This document shows positions 16,880 through 25,973 of a stretch of DNA of 51,546 nucleotides, one piece after another. The notes beneath the pieces were generated by a model. That model worked only from the letters and a program-made list of their open reading frames with translations. It ran no database searches and was not told the origin of the DNA. The stretch comes from Defluviitaleaceae bacterium (lineage in GTDB: Bacteria; Bacillota; Clostridia; Lachnospirales; WRAX01). The position numbers and the translations under genes are program-made. The stretch covers positions 1-51,546 of the forward strand of contig WQWB01000005.1 in assembly GCA_009785555.1 (NCBI GenBank). The letters run 5' to 3'. Position 1 is the stretch's first letter. Each line of letters begins with the position of its first letter.

Positions 16880-16908
16880 GCGCTCCGAGGAGGTGCGCCG
16901 TTATTTTT
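16880..16908 (+). terminator. Possible terminator after the GH4 gene
   Basis: GCGCTCC pairs with GGTGCGC (one T-T mismatch, 5-nt loop), followed by CGTTATTTTTA. The U-run is interrupted, so efficiency is doubtful. An alternative pairing of GCACCT (near 16851) with AGGTGC also exists. Confidence 0.4.
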
Positions 16909-16978
16909 AGGAAAGCAATACTCGTAGCCTCGTAAAATAGACGATATTTACGGAGATAATTTAATATATGCATTGTGT

Positions 16979-17015
16979 AAGGCTGGGGAGTGAATTTAAG
17001 TTCCGCGGCCTTTTT
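16979..17015 (+). terminator. Intrinsic terminator
   Basis: AAGGCTGGGGA (16979-16989) pairs with TTCCGCGGCCTT over 11 positions with one mismatch, and TTTTT follows directly. It closes transcription coming from the GH4 gene and insulates element A and the AraC-type gene. Confidence 0.75.
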
Positions 17016-17052
17016 AATATTAATACTCAAGTAAAATTTGTATAGGATATGA

Positions 17053-17081
17053 TATAGAGGAATTACTTTGAAATAGCAAAA
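17053..17081 (+). repeat. 29-nt repeated motif, copy 1
   Basis: The 29 bases beginning TATAGAGGAATTACTTTG are identical to 43805-43833, and a 25-nt degenerate copy lies at 12327-12351 (minus). It sits 40 nt upstream of structured element A. Function unknown. Confidence 0.6.
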
Positions 17082-17120
17082 CAGGAGTAGCGGTGGTAAT
17101 TTATCTATGTTAGAATAATT

Positions 17121-17287
17121 ATAGCGTAATGAAGTTAAAACAGTTACATAGTGAGCGGATAGACCCTTTTGTTTGCTTCGTAAACGGCCGGGTGGCACTC
17201 CGCGTTGCTGCGCAATTGGCAAACGAACTTGAGCTCCAGCGTACTTTGAGCGCGAACTTTGTAACTGTTTAAGTCTCATTTAGCTAT
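17121..17287 (+). repeat. Structured repeat element, full copy A (possible RNA leader or small mobile element)
   Basis: The ends (17128-17147 and 17261-17280) form a long imperfect stem, best in CAGTTAC with GTAACTG. The middle contains 52 nt (17183-17234) identical to copy B at 30184-30235, including GGGTGGCACTCCGCG and an inner hairpin CGTTGC...GCAAACG. Copy B's end stem is CTGCTAC/GTAGCAG: the bases differ but pairing is kept, which argues for selection on structure. The element ends 26 nt before the AraC-type start on the same strand, so it is likely to lie in its leader. I do not recognise it as a named riboswitch or RNA family. Confidence 0.7.
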
Positions 17288-17313
17288 GCATCAAGTTAAA
17301 GGATGGGATACGG

Positions 17314-18315
17314 ATGGAATATATAACGGTAATCCAGTCGGTTTTGGATGAAATCGACCGCAGGATTACGGAAAAAATCAAAGTTGACGAGTTGGCACGC
17401 GCGGCTAACTATTCGACTTACCATTTCTGTCGGGTGTTTTTGGCTCTCACTGGGACGCCGGTTATGAACTATGTAACCCGACGTAAACTTGAGTATGCCC
17501 AGCATGACCTGTCTCGGGGCAAAAGGATTATTGAAGTTGCGATGGACTATGGATTTGATACCCATGCGGGCTTCGCGAAGGCGTTTAAAAAATGCTTTGG
17601 CTTTCCGCCGTCTTTGTGCCGTTTGCGTTTCAAAAACGAATTGCCCCAAAGAATGACGGTCAACAACCTGAAATTAAGACATGGAGGATTTATTATGACC
17701 CCTTACATTACAGTTGCGACGCCGTTTATTGTAGCTGGAAGAACGAACCGCCACAAGATGCCGAACGTAAGAACCACCGCCGATATCCCTGCATTTGATT
17801 TTGACGAAGTAAGGTCAGGTGTCCACGATCTACTTGATGGCACGTCCAAGTTGTTCAGCAAATCCGACGCGATCAAACATTGCGAAATTGAAATGTGTTA
17901 CGATGTCGATGAGGACTCCGGCGAGTTTACCTATTTCGCCGGCCGCGGCATCTTCCACGCGGATGATTTGGAGAATATCTTGCCGGATATGGAGAGCTTT
18001 GAGGTCAGTGGCCTGTACGCGATATTTACGACACCTCTCTCGCCTTTCGAGCAAAGGGAGCAGTCAGCTAAAACCATACGGGATACGTGGCAATATATTT
18101 TTGCAGAGTGGCTTCCAAATTCTGAGTTTGAATACGATGAAACGCGCAGGGATTTTGAGTTTCATGACAATAAATGCCACGGGTGGTATTTCGACTGTAA
18201 AAAGCAGAGTGAAATCCATATCCCTATCCGCCAATGCGAGGACGCAAGGATACAATCCCAAAATAAAATGAAAACCCTTTGGGAAGAGGAAATGAAGCGC
18301 CGAGAAGGAATATAA
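17314..18315 (+). CDS. AraC-family regulator with GyrI-like effector domain
   Basis: The product has 333 residues. The N-terminal ~110 form two AraC-type helix-turn-helices (VDELARAANYSTYHFCRVF and IIEVAMDYGFDTHAGFAKAF, then FGFPPS). From about residue 135 to the end is a GyrI-like/AraC effector-binding domain, which usually binds small, often lipophilic or antimicrobial molecules. GGATGGGAT precedes the ATG. Structured element A lies immediately upstream. A terminator follows the stop, so the gene is monocistronic. The neighbouring MntP-like exporter gene could be a target, but nothing in the sequence proves this. Confidence 0.9.
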   Translation: MEYITVIQSVLDEIDRRITEKIKVDELARAANYSTYHFCRVFLALTGTPVMNYVTRRKLEYAQHDLSRGKRIIEVAMDYGFDTHAGFAKAFKKCFGFPPSLCRLRFKNELPQRMTVNNLKLRHGGFIMTPYITVATPFIVAGRTNRHKMPNVRTTADIPAFDFDEVRSGVHDLLDGTSKLFSKSDAIKHCEIEMCYDVDEDSGEFTYFAGRGIFHADDLENILPDMESFEVSGLYAIFTTPLSPFEQREQSAKTIRDTWQYIFAEWLPNSEFEYDETRRDFEFHDNKCHGWYFDCKKQSEIHIPIRQCEDARIQSQNKMKTLWEEEMKRREGI

Positions 18316-18329
18316 TATTAAATTTAAGA

Positions 18330-18360
18330 AACAGGGTGGTTAAATCTACCCTGTTTTTTA
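18330..18360 (+). terminator. Intrinsic terminator after the AraC-type gene
   Basis: AACAGGGT (18330-18337) and ACCCTGTT (18348-18355) form a perfect 8-bp stem, followed by TTTTTA. Confidence 0.88.
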
Positions 18361-18414
18361 CACACAACAATGCCATCAGCCATATTATACGACAAAACAT
18401 ATTTGGTGGTTATT

Positions 18415-18969
18415 ATGTTTGCACTTGTTTTATCTGGGTTTATCGTATCCGTGGACGCGTTTTTTATTGGTTTGTCCGTTGGCTTGCAAGAGAAGGTTAG
18501 GTATACTTATATTATTTTGATGAATGCTGCACTGGCCTTGTTTTGCTTTTTTGGATTTTTTATCGCCGCGCAGATATATGACATGATACCGTTTGATCCC
18601 GATGTACTTGTCGGTACCGCGTTTATTACGCTTGGATTGTGGATAATCTTCCACAATTTTATTATCAACCGAAAAAATCGACGCGAAGGTGATGTAGGTG
18701 GATATTCAAAGAAAACCTTGGTGTTGATTGGGTTTATCATGAGTGTTGAGGCGATGCTAATAACCGTTGGCGTAACACTCGTTTTCCATGATATACCGGT
18801 TGCTGAGCGAATCCTTGCGCCTTTGACTATCGCGGCGGCGCACTTTATTTATTCGTCTATATCATTTTTCTTGGTAAGAACGAAGTATATTAAAAAAATG
18901 CCACTTGTTATTGGGCAGGTTATTTCAGGGTCCGCGCTTATTCTGTACGGCTTACTTGCGTTGGTTTAA
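18415..18969 (+). CDS. MntP/YtaF-like multi-pass membrane protein
   Basis: The product has 184 residues with six hydrophobic segments in two related halves. The first half begins SGFIVSVDAFFIGLSVGLQ and the second IGFIMSVEAMLITVGVTL, the duplicated SxDAxxxG pattern of the MntP (manganese efflux) / YtaF superfamily. In the second half the acidic residue is Glu instead of Asp. ATG 18415 has TGGTGG 6 nt upstream; the earlier ATG at 18370 has no ribosome site and follows directly on the terminator, so I prefer 18415. No yybP-ykoY manganese riboswitch is visible in the short leader. The transported ion is inferred. Confidence 0.75.
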   Translation: MFALVLSGFIVSVDAFFIGLSVGLQEKVRYTYIILMNAALALFCFFGFFIAAQIYDMIPFDPDVLVGTAFITLGLWIIFHNFIINRKNRREGDVGGYSKKTLVLIGFIMSVEAMLITVGVTLVFHDIPVAERILAPLTIAAAHFIYSSISFFLVRTKYIKKMPLVIGQVISGSALILYGLLALV

Positions 18970-18970
18970 T

Positions 18971-19061
18971 AAGTGCTGCCACTACGTCTGCGGGGAAAGG
19001 CACTCTGCCGCCGCCGCTATTACGTTCGCTCTGCTTACTGCTGGGCAGCAATTGAGCACTT
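18971..19061. repeat. 91-nt inverted-repeat block between convergent genes
   Basis: AAGTGCT (18971-18977) pairs with AGCACTT (19055-19061), and the interior has GC-rich sub-hairpins such as TGCTGGGCAGCA. It fills the gap between the convergent MntP-like and rsfS genes. There is no T-run, so terminator function is unproven. The interior shares GGCACTC-x-GC with elements A and B, too little to assign it to that family. Confidence 0.45.
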
Positions 19062-19073
19062 CATAAGAGGAAA

Positions 19074-19451
19074 TTAAGCCGGGCTCCACTCTATCCTTGT
19101 TGCATCGCTCCAAATGCGCTCAATCGCGAAGAACTCGCGTTCGTCTATGCCGAATAGGTGTATCACGATAACGCCAAAATCCATAAGCATCCAGCCGCCG
19201 CCCGCTGTACCTTCGGTATGGCGGAGGGTGATGCCTTGTTTCGTCAACGCCTCATCCACCTCACGCACCACTGCGCGGGCTATATTGTCGTTGTTGGCGG
19301 TGGCTATTATGAAGTAATCGCTGAGAAGCGATACCTCGCGTATATCAAGTATCAAAATGTCCGAAGCGAACTTTTCGTCCATCGCTTTTGCGGCCGCCAT
19401 GACGGCGCCGTATATCTGTTCGTCCGTAAGGTTTATGTTAACTGTGTTCAA
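19074..19451 (-). CDS. rsfS: Ribosome silencing factor RsfS
   Basis: The 125-residue product binds L14 on the 50S subunit and blocks subunit joining when nutrients are low. Family marks are LDIREVSLLSDYFIIATANND, GGWMLMDFGVIVIHLF and EREFFAIERIW. It starts with TTG at 19451, 8 nt after AAAGGAG, a site that lies within the 3' end of the upstream nadD-yqeK gene; the overlap is 14 nt. The nadD-yqeK-rsfS order is conserved in Firmicutes. Confidence 0.95.
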   Translation of the reverse strand: MNTVNINLTDEQIYGAVMAAAKAMDEKFASDILILDIREVSLLSDYFIIATANNDNIARAVVREVDEALTKQGITLRHTEGTAGGGWMLMDFGVIVIHLFGIDEREFFAIERIWSDATRIEWSPA

Positions 19452-20625
19452 AGCGGTTTCTCCTTTTCTTTAGTTCGGCTGCTGCGTCTATGTCCGTATC
19501 TGCGGCTAGGCGGGCTGAACGTATGCTTTCGTCTTCATAACGCCCAGGTTCTATATAATCCGCTACAAATACGATCTTTTCCAGCATTGACATATTTTCC
19601 CGGCCAATTGTATGGTATCTTATGGCGTTTAGCACTTGTGCGTCCCGTACGCCGTACACCGTTCGAGCGCGTACTGCGCCGAGGGGGGCGTGTATGGTGG
19701 CTGGTTTGCTCTTTTCGTATTCCGTAAATTCTATATTATATCCGGCCTCATCCGGCGGCAAGCCGTCAGGGCTCATGCCCTTAGCGCAGTCGTGCAGAAG
19801 GCCGGCTTCATATGCCAAGTCCTCATCCACCCCGTAGATACGCGCGAGGCGTACGGCCTCTTCCGCAACGGCAAGGGAATGCTCGTAACGGTTTTGGGAC
19901 AGATCCTTCTTCAACCTTGCCTTTGCCCTTGGCTCCTGTAGTTTCCGCATGTATAGACCGTTATTTATGGCGTAAAGCACCGCCTCGTCCGGCATAAGGT
20001 ATCTTACCTTCTCGCCAACGGCAATGCGCGAGCGGATGTCGGCCGACGATATCTCAAGAGCGGGTATGCGTACCTTTGAAATTTTTTTGCCGTATTTTTT
20101 TTCAATTCGGGTGGTAAAATCATCCAACGCACCCTCCATAATGCCGGGGCGTGTAACAATGCAAAAATTTACGAGAGAAAGAAGCTCTTCATAATTCCGC
20201 CACTTCGCAATCTTCATAAAGGCGTCCGCGCCGCAAATGAACGTGATATCCGCGTCTGGGAATTGGTGCGTAAACGCAAGGCACGTATTATAGCTATATG
20301 AAATCTGGTCGTTTGACGTTTCGTAGTCTGAAACGTGGAAATCTGCGTTAGACGCGCAAGCCGCTTTTGTCATTGCCAAGCGGTGCGCAGCTGTCTCCAC
20401 CATCTTTTTTACGGGGGGGACGCCGACAGGCATAAAAACAACGCAGGAAAGCCTTAAGGCCGCCCTCGCACATTCCGCCGCAAGCATATGCGCGTTGTGT
20501 ATTGGGTTAAACGTGCCGCCGAAAATACCGATACGCTTTAAATCGGAAAGCCGTTTTATATCTACATCAGAAATAGGATGCAACCCAATTGTGGATATCT
20601 CGTCATTTGCCTTGTTTTTCTTCAA
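19438..20625 (-). CDS. nadD: Fusion of NadD (nicotinate-nucleotide adenylyltransferase) and YqeK HD hydrolase
   Basis: The product has 395 residues. Residues ~30-225 are NadD, forming deaminated NAD from NaMN and ATP: GIFGGTFNPIHNAHML, then ISSADIRSRI and LYAINNGLY. Residues ~240-395 are YqeK, an HD-domain diadenosine tetraphosphatase: RYEHSLAVAEEA, the metal pair in LLHDCAKGM, and HAPLGAV. In Bacillus these are two genes; here they are one frame. The YqeK part stops about 30 residues short of the usual C-terminus, where the rsfS ribosome site begins. The start is TTG 20625, with AAAGGGA immediately adjacent and ~27 extra residues before the NadD core; a TTG at 20583 is an alternative. It overlaps rpiB by 23 nt. 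Confidence 0.9.
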   Translation of the reverse strand: MKKNKANDEISTIGLHPISDVDIKRLSDLKRIGIFGGTFNPIHNAHMLAAECARAALRLSCVVFMPVGVPPVKKMVETAAHRLAMTKAACASNADFHVSDYETSNDQISYSYNTCLAFTHQFPDADITFICGADAFMKIAKWRNYEELLSLVNFCIVTRPGIMEGALDDFTTRIEKKYGKKISKVRIPALEISSADIRSRIAVGEKVRYLMPDEAVLYAINNGLYMRKLQEPRAKARLKKDLSQNRYEHSLAVAEEAVRLARIYGVDEDLAYEAGLLHDCAKGMSPDGLPPDEAGYNIEFTEYEKSKPATIHAPLGAVRARTVYGVRDAQVLNAIRYHTIGRENMSMLEKIVFVADYIEPGRYEDESIRSARLAADTDIDAAAELKKRRNRFEHS

Positions 20626-21064
20626 TCCCTTTTATTAAACCTACCCTTCGCTCGTGCCGGCCGCCTGCCTCAAATTCGGCGTTGAGCCATGAATCTATTA
20701 TTTCGGCCGCCGTTTCATTATTTACAACCCGTGCGCCTATGCACAATATGTTGCTGTCGTTATGTTCCTTAGATAATTTTGCCGTAAAAGCCTCAGAGCA
20801 TACCACGGCTCGTATACCGCGAACCTTGTTGGCGGCAATGCACATACCCGCGCCAGTGCCGCATACTAGTATGCCAAGGTCGGCGCGTTTGCCTTGTACG
20901 GCTAAAGCAACCATCTCCGCGTATTCCGGGTAATCAACGGACTTGCCTTCCGGCGGAGTAAAAACCAAAATATTATACCCACGCCATTCTAAATGGTTAC
21001 TAATCGCGGCAAGCATATCCGTCGCGGCATGGTCACAACCTAGGGCTATGCATTCAACAGACAT
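20603..21064 (-). CDS. rpiB: Ribose-5-phosphate isomerase B
   Basis: The 153-residue product interconverts ribose-5-phosphate and ribulose-5-phosphate (pentose phosphate pathway). GCDHAATDM at the N-terminus, the catalytic region CGTGAGMCIAANKVRGIRA and HNDSNILCIG are all present. ATG 21064 has AAGGGG 9 nt upstream; a GTG at 21082 lacks a ribosome site. The -10-like TATAAT about 35 nt upstream lies in the short divergent gap shared with hemW. Confidence 0.93.
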   Translation of the reverse strand: MSVECIALGCDHAATDMLAAISNHLEWRGYNILVFTPPEGKSVDYPEYAEMVALAVQGKRADLGILVCGTGAGMCIAANKVRGIRAVVCSEAFTAKLSKEHNDSNILCIGARVVNNETAAEIIDSWLNAEFEAGGRHERRVGLIKGIEEKQGK

Positions 21065-21131
21065 TTTTATTGACCCCTTCACAATTATTCATTATAATTA
21101 TATCACAAAAAATAAAAAAGGAATACCCTTT

Positions 21132-22256
21132 ATGAAAAATTTATCTTTATATATCCACATACCATTTTGTGCGGCTAAATGCTCTTATTGTGATTTCTTA
21201 TCTTTTCCCGCGGACGAAGCGGTTATGGAAAAATATGTTGATTGCCTGCGTGAAGAGATAAAGTCTTTTGCGGCTGAGTTTACGGAACATAAGGTATCCA
21301 CGATATATTTTGGCGGAGGCACACCTACATGTTTGTCTGCATACGGGATTGAAAGTATCTTAAACGAAGTACGGGGACATTATTGTATTAGCGATGACGC
21401 CGAAATTACAATTGAGGGTAACCCTGAGTCGTCGACGCTGGAGAAACTGAGCATTTTACGCACTGCTGGAATTAACCGTATCTCTTTTGGCGTGCAGTCT
21501 TTTGATGACAAATGCTTAACGGCCATTTCGCGTCTGCACAGCGCGCAGCAGGCGGCGGACGCGTTTTATATCGCCAGAAATGCCGGGTTTGGCAACGTCA
21601 GTATAGACCTTATGTTTTCCTTGCCACATCAATCCCTTGGCAATTATGGCGAAACACTAGATAGTGCCATCGCGTTGAAACCCGAACATATAAGTTGCTA
21701 CGGGCTTACGATTGAAGACGGCACACCCCTGCGCGACGCTGGTTATACTACAGACGAAGAGCTTGACCGTGAAATGTTCTACCTAACATGCGAAAAGCTA
21801 AAGGATGCCGGTTATATTCACTACGAAATATCAAACTTTACCTTGCCGGGCTTTGAAAGCAGGCACAACACTGCCTATTGGAATGGTACGGACTACCGCG
21901 GCTTCGGACTGGGTGCGTCGTCGTATGTTGATAATGTAAGGTTTTCAAATACGGATAATTTGGACGAATACTTTTTGAGAAAATACGAAAGAAAAGAGGT
22001 ATATAACCTTAGTGAAAGCGATGAAATGTCGGAATTTATGTTTCTCTCCTTACGGTTACTAGAAAAAGGCGTGGATGCCGCACATTTTTTTCGTAGATTT
22101 GATAAAAATATATATAGCATATTTGGTTTGCAGCTGAATGAACTGATTGAAGGCGGGCTGCTTAGAACCTCTGGCGGCCGCTATATACTTACGCCCAGGG
22201 GGATTGATTTATCCAACCAAGTTTTTATGAAATTTTTGCTTGACAAAAAAGCGTAA
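21132..22256 (+). CDS. hemW: Radical SAM heme chaperone HemW
   Basis: The 374-residue product has the radical SAM cluster motif CAAKCSYC (CxxxCxxC), followed by GGGTPT and EGNPES. HemW-type proteins were long annotated as oxygen-independent coproporphyrinogen oxidase; the HemW branch acts as a heme-binding chaperone. AAGGAAT lies ~9 nt before ATG 21132. In Firmicutes the gene commonly precedes hrcA, as here. The hrcA promoter lies inside its last codons. Confidence 0.92.
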   Translation: MKNLSLYIHIPFCAAKCSYCDFLSFPADEAVMEKYVDCLREEIKSFAAEFTEHKVSTIYFGGGTPTCLSAYGIESILNEVRGHYCISDDAEITIEGNPESSTLEKLSILRTAGINRISFGVQSFDDKCLTAISRLHSAQQAADAFYIARNAGFGNVSIDLMFSLPHQSLGNYGETLDSAIALKPEHISCYGLTIEDGTPLRDAGYTTDEELDREMFYLTCEKLKDAGYIHYEISNFTLPGFESRHNTAYWNGTDYRGFGLGASSYVDNVRFSNTDNLDEYFLRKYERKEVYNLSESDEMSEFMFLSLRLLEKGVDAAHFFRRFDKNIYSIFGLQLNELIEGGLLRTSGGRYILTPRGIDLSNQVFMKFLLDKKA

Positions 22257-22268
22257 ACGTGGTATTTT
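22240..22268 (+). promoter_or_regulatory. SigA promoter of the hrcA operon
   Basis: TTGACA (22240-22245), a 17-nt spacer and TATTTT (22263-22268). It overlaps the end of hemW. The transcription start falls at the upstream edge of CIRCE. Confidence 0.82.
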
Positions 22269-22278
22269 ATGTAGAGTG

Positions 22279-22305
22279 TTAGCACTCTCTGTGTGTGAGT
22301 GCTAA
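22279..22305 (+). promoter_or_regulatory. CIRCE operator (HrcA site)
   Basis: TTAGCACTC, nine bases, GAGTGCTAA: an exact match to the CIRCE consensus. HrcA binds it and represses hrcA-grpE-dnaK until heat or unfolded protein titrates GroE. Confidence 0.98.
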
Positions 22306-22336
22306 CAAAAAAGTAAAACATGTTGGGGGGATTGCC

Positions 22337-23422
22337 TTGGATGTCCGTAAAGTAAGGATTTTGGAATGTATAATAAACGACTATATCGCCACGGCGGAAC
22401 CCGTCGGTTCACGTACTATTGCCAAAAAGTGCGACCTTGGGCTTAGCTCTGCCACGATCCGCAATGAAATGAGTGATCTGGAAGAGATGGGCTATATCGT
22501 TGCGCCGCATGCGTCGGCCGGGCGCGTCCCTTCGGATGCGGGGTACAGGTTTTTCGTGGATCGCTTATTGCATCAACGCATCGGCGGAAGTACTAAAAGT
22601 GACAAGTCCGCGCCTGCTCTCTCGCCGGAGGCATTGGCATTCCTTGAGGCGGCGGTATTCAACAACATAAACCAAATAGATTACCTTTTGAAGGAAACGG
22701 CCAAGGCTATATCTTTCCTGACGAACTATATCGCCGTAGTCAGCGAGGCTGTTACCCCGATTAAAGGCGAGAGGATCAAAAGCCTTGTACTTATCCCTGT
22801 GGATGAAAATACGGTTCTCCTAACTACGGTTACGTCGGCAAAAAACATAAAGAACCACAGCCTTCGCCTTGCCGCCGCACCGGATGTTGATGCTTGCCTC
22901 ACGCTTTCGCGCGTGATGAACATCGAGTTTGCGGGGAAAGAGCTGGGTGCTATCACCCCGGCGGCAAAAAAACGGTTGATAACCGCGTTTGCCGCGTATC
23001 CGCACCTGTTGCAAATGATTGTAACGGTATTGGAAGGTGTTGTTGCGGAGGGGGGGAAGCCGCGAATCTATACTGGAGGTATAAAAAACATCCTTACCCT
23101 GCCTGAGTTTGACGATAAGGGCAAAGCCCTTGCCCTCTTCGAGGCGATTGAGGAGCAGGATTATCTGATGGATTTGCTTAACGAAGCTGACAGCGGCAAA
23201 GTGCCGGGTATAAACGTCGTTATCGGGGCGGAAAACCAGCTTGTAGAGCTTAAAAATTGCAGTATCGTAAAAACTACGTACCACACCGGCGGCGGCCGCG
23301 CAACCGGCGATATCGCCATCATCGGTCCGACGAGGATGGACTATTCGCAGGCTGTAAACATCTTGCAGGGCATCGCAGATAAGATAAACAACGCGTTAAA
23401 AAATATCAACGACAGCACTTAA
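22337..23422 (+). CDS. hrcA: Heat-inducible transcription repressor HrcA
   Basis: The product has 361 residues. The N-terminal winged helix shows RILECIINDYIATAEPVGS and SSATIRNEMSDLEEMGYI, then HASAGRVPSDAGYRFFVD; the GAF-like dimer domain follows. The start is TTG 22337, 6 nt after a GGGGGG ribosome site. A GTG at 22295 opens the same frame but lies inside CIRCE with no ribosome site. HrcA represses its own operon through CIRCE. Confidence 0.96.
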   Translation: MDVRKVRILECIINDYIATAEPVGSRTIAKKCDLGLSSATIRNEMSDLEEMGYIVAPHASAGRVPSDAGYRFFVDRLLHQRIGGSTKSDKSAPALSPEALAFLEAAVFNNINQIDYLLKETAKAISFLTNYIAVVSEAVTPIKGERIKSLVLIPVDENTVLLTTVTSAKNIKNHSLRLAAAPDVDACLTLSRVMNIEFAGKELGAITPAAKKRLITAFAAYPHLLQMIVTVLEGVVAEGGKPRIYTGGIKNILTLPEFDDKGKALALFEAIEEQDYLMDLLNEADSGKVPGINVVIGAENQLVELKNCSIVKTTYHTGGGRATGDIAIIGPTRMDYSQAVNILQGIADKINNALKNINDST

Positions 23423-23438
23423 TTTAAGGAGTCACGAA

Positions 23439-23984
23439 ATGAAGAAAAAGGATAAAATAGAAACACTTGAAAATCAGCCGATTGAAGAATTGCAAACCGA
23501 TCAGGAGCAAAGCGAGCAGGCTGTTGAAGATGTTATACCCGAACCTTCGGTTGAAGAGCTTTTGAATGATGCTGAGGAAAGATATCTGCGCGTTATGGCG
23601 GAGTTTGACAATTTCCGTAAGCGCTCCGACGCGGAGAAGTTGCGTAGGTATGACGATGGTATTGCCTCCGCCGTAATAAAATTCCTTCCGGTAATTGATA
23701 ATTTTGAGCGGGCAATGGCAGCTATGTCCGTATCGTTGGGTGAGGACGATGTTGCCGCCAAAGGCTTTGATATGATACTCCGCCAAATGCGCGAGATTTT
23801 ACAGGGTATGGGCGTAACAGAAATACCCGCGGCCGGTGAGGCTTTTGATCCAAACATCCATGCTGCGGTTATGATGGAGGAAAGCCAAGAACACGAAGCG
23901 GGAATTGTAATTGAAGAGTTAATGAAAGGCTATATCTATAAAGACAGGCCATTGAGACATAGCATGGTCAAGGTTAGTAATTAA
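23439..23984 (+). CDS. grpE: Nucleotide exchange factor GrpE
   Basis: The product has 181 residues. An acidic, disordered N-terminus precedes a long coiled-coil helix (ERYLRVMAEFDNFRKRS) and the beta-wing domain with NIHAAVMMEES near the end. It releases ADP from DnaK. AAGGAG lies before the ATG, 16 nt after hrcA. Confidence 0.96.
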   Translation: MKKKDKIETLENQPIEELQTDQEQSEQAVEDVIPEPSVEELLNDAEERYLRVMAEFDNFRKRSDAEKLRRYDDGIASAVIKFLPVIDNFERAMAAMSVSLGEDDVAAKGFDMILRQMREILQGMGVTEIPAAGEAFDPNIHAAVMMEESQEHEAGIVIEELMKGYIYKDRPLRHSMVKVSN

Positions 23985-23990
23985 AAATAG

Positions 23991-25862
<1,872 letters not shown>

Positions 25863-25870
25863 CGAATAGT

Positions 25871-25955
25871 AAAGCGCACGGCTTGAACGTCATTGCGGGC
25901 TAGTGAGAGTTAGACCGTGTGCTTTTTGCGGTCATACTCTCACTTGACCCGCAAT
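25871..25955 (+). terminator. Terminator with an interleaved alternative hairpin (attenuator-like)
   Basis: Hairpin 1 pairs AAAGCGCACGG (25871-25881) with CCGTGTGCTTT (25915-25925), then TTTTG: a terminator. Hairpin 2 pairs ATTGCGGG...GTGAGAGT (25892-25910) with ACTCTCAC...CCCGCAAT (25936-25955). The arms interleave (1-2-1'-2'), so only one hairpin, or a pseudoknot, can form. Hairpin 2 would act as antiterminator for the downstream genes up to dnaJ. Confidence 0.65.
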
Positions 25956-25973
25956 CTCACGTAAGGAGAAGTA

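Larger units (their letters stand above)
16813..17313. other. 501-nt intergenic region with hairpins, a repeated motif and structured element A
   Basis: No convincing gene. In order it contains a GC-rich hairpin (16880-16898), a strong intrinsic terminator (16979-17015), the 29-nt motif also found at 43805 (17053-17081), and the 167-nt structured element A, which ends 26 nt before the AraC-type gene. Long minus-strand reading frames here are shadows of the GH4 gene and the repeats. Confidence 0.6.

Noticed and set aside
17185-17205. T-box-like sequence GGGTGGCAC(TC)CGCG inside elements A and B
   Set aside because: Two extra bases break the conserved T-box bulge, no specifier loop or downstream terminator/antiterminator pair is seen, and the downstream genes are regulators rather than tRNA synthetase or amino-acid genes.
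16449-17279. Long minus-strand frame over the GH4 end and element A
   Set aside because: Shadow of the GH4 gene and repeats; no ribosome site, no recognisable domain.
22295-22336. GTG start for hrcA inside the CIRCE operator
   Set aside because: No ribosome site precedes it and it would place codons in the operator. TTG 22337 with GGGGGG upstream fits the family's N-terminus.
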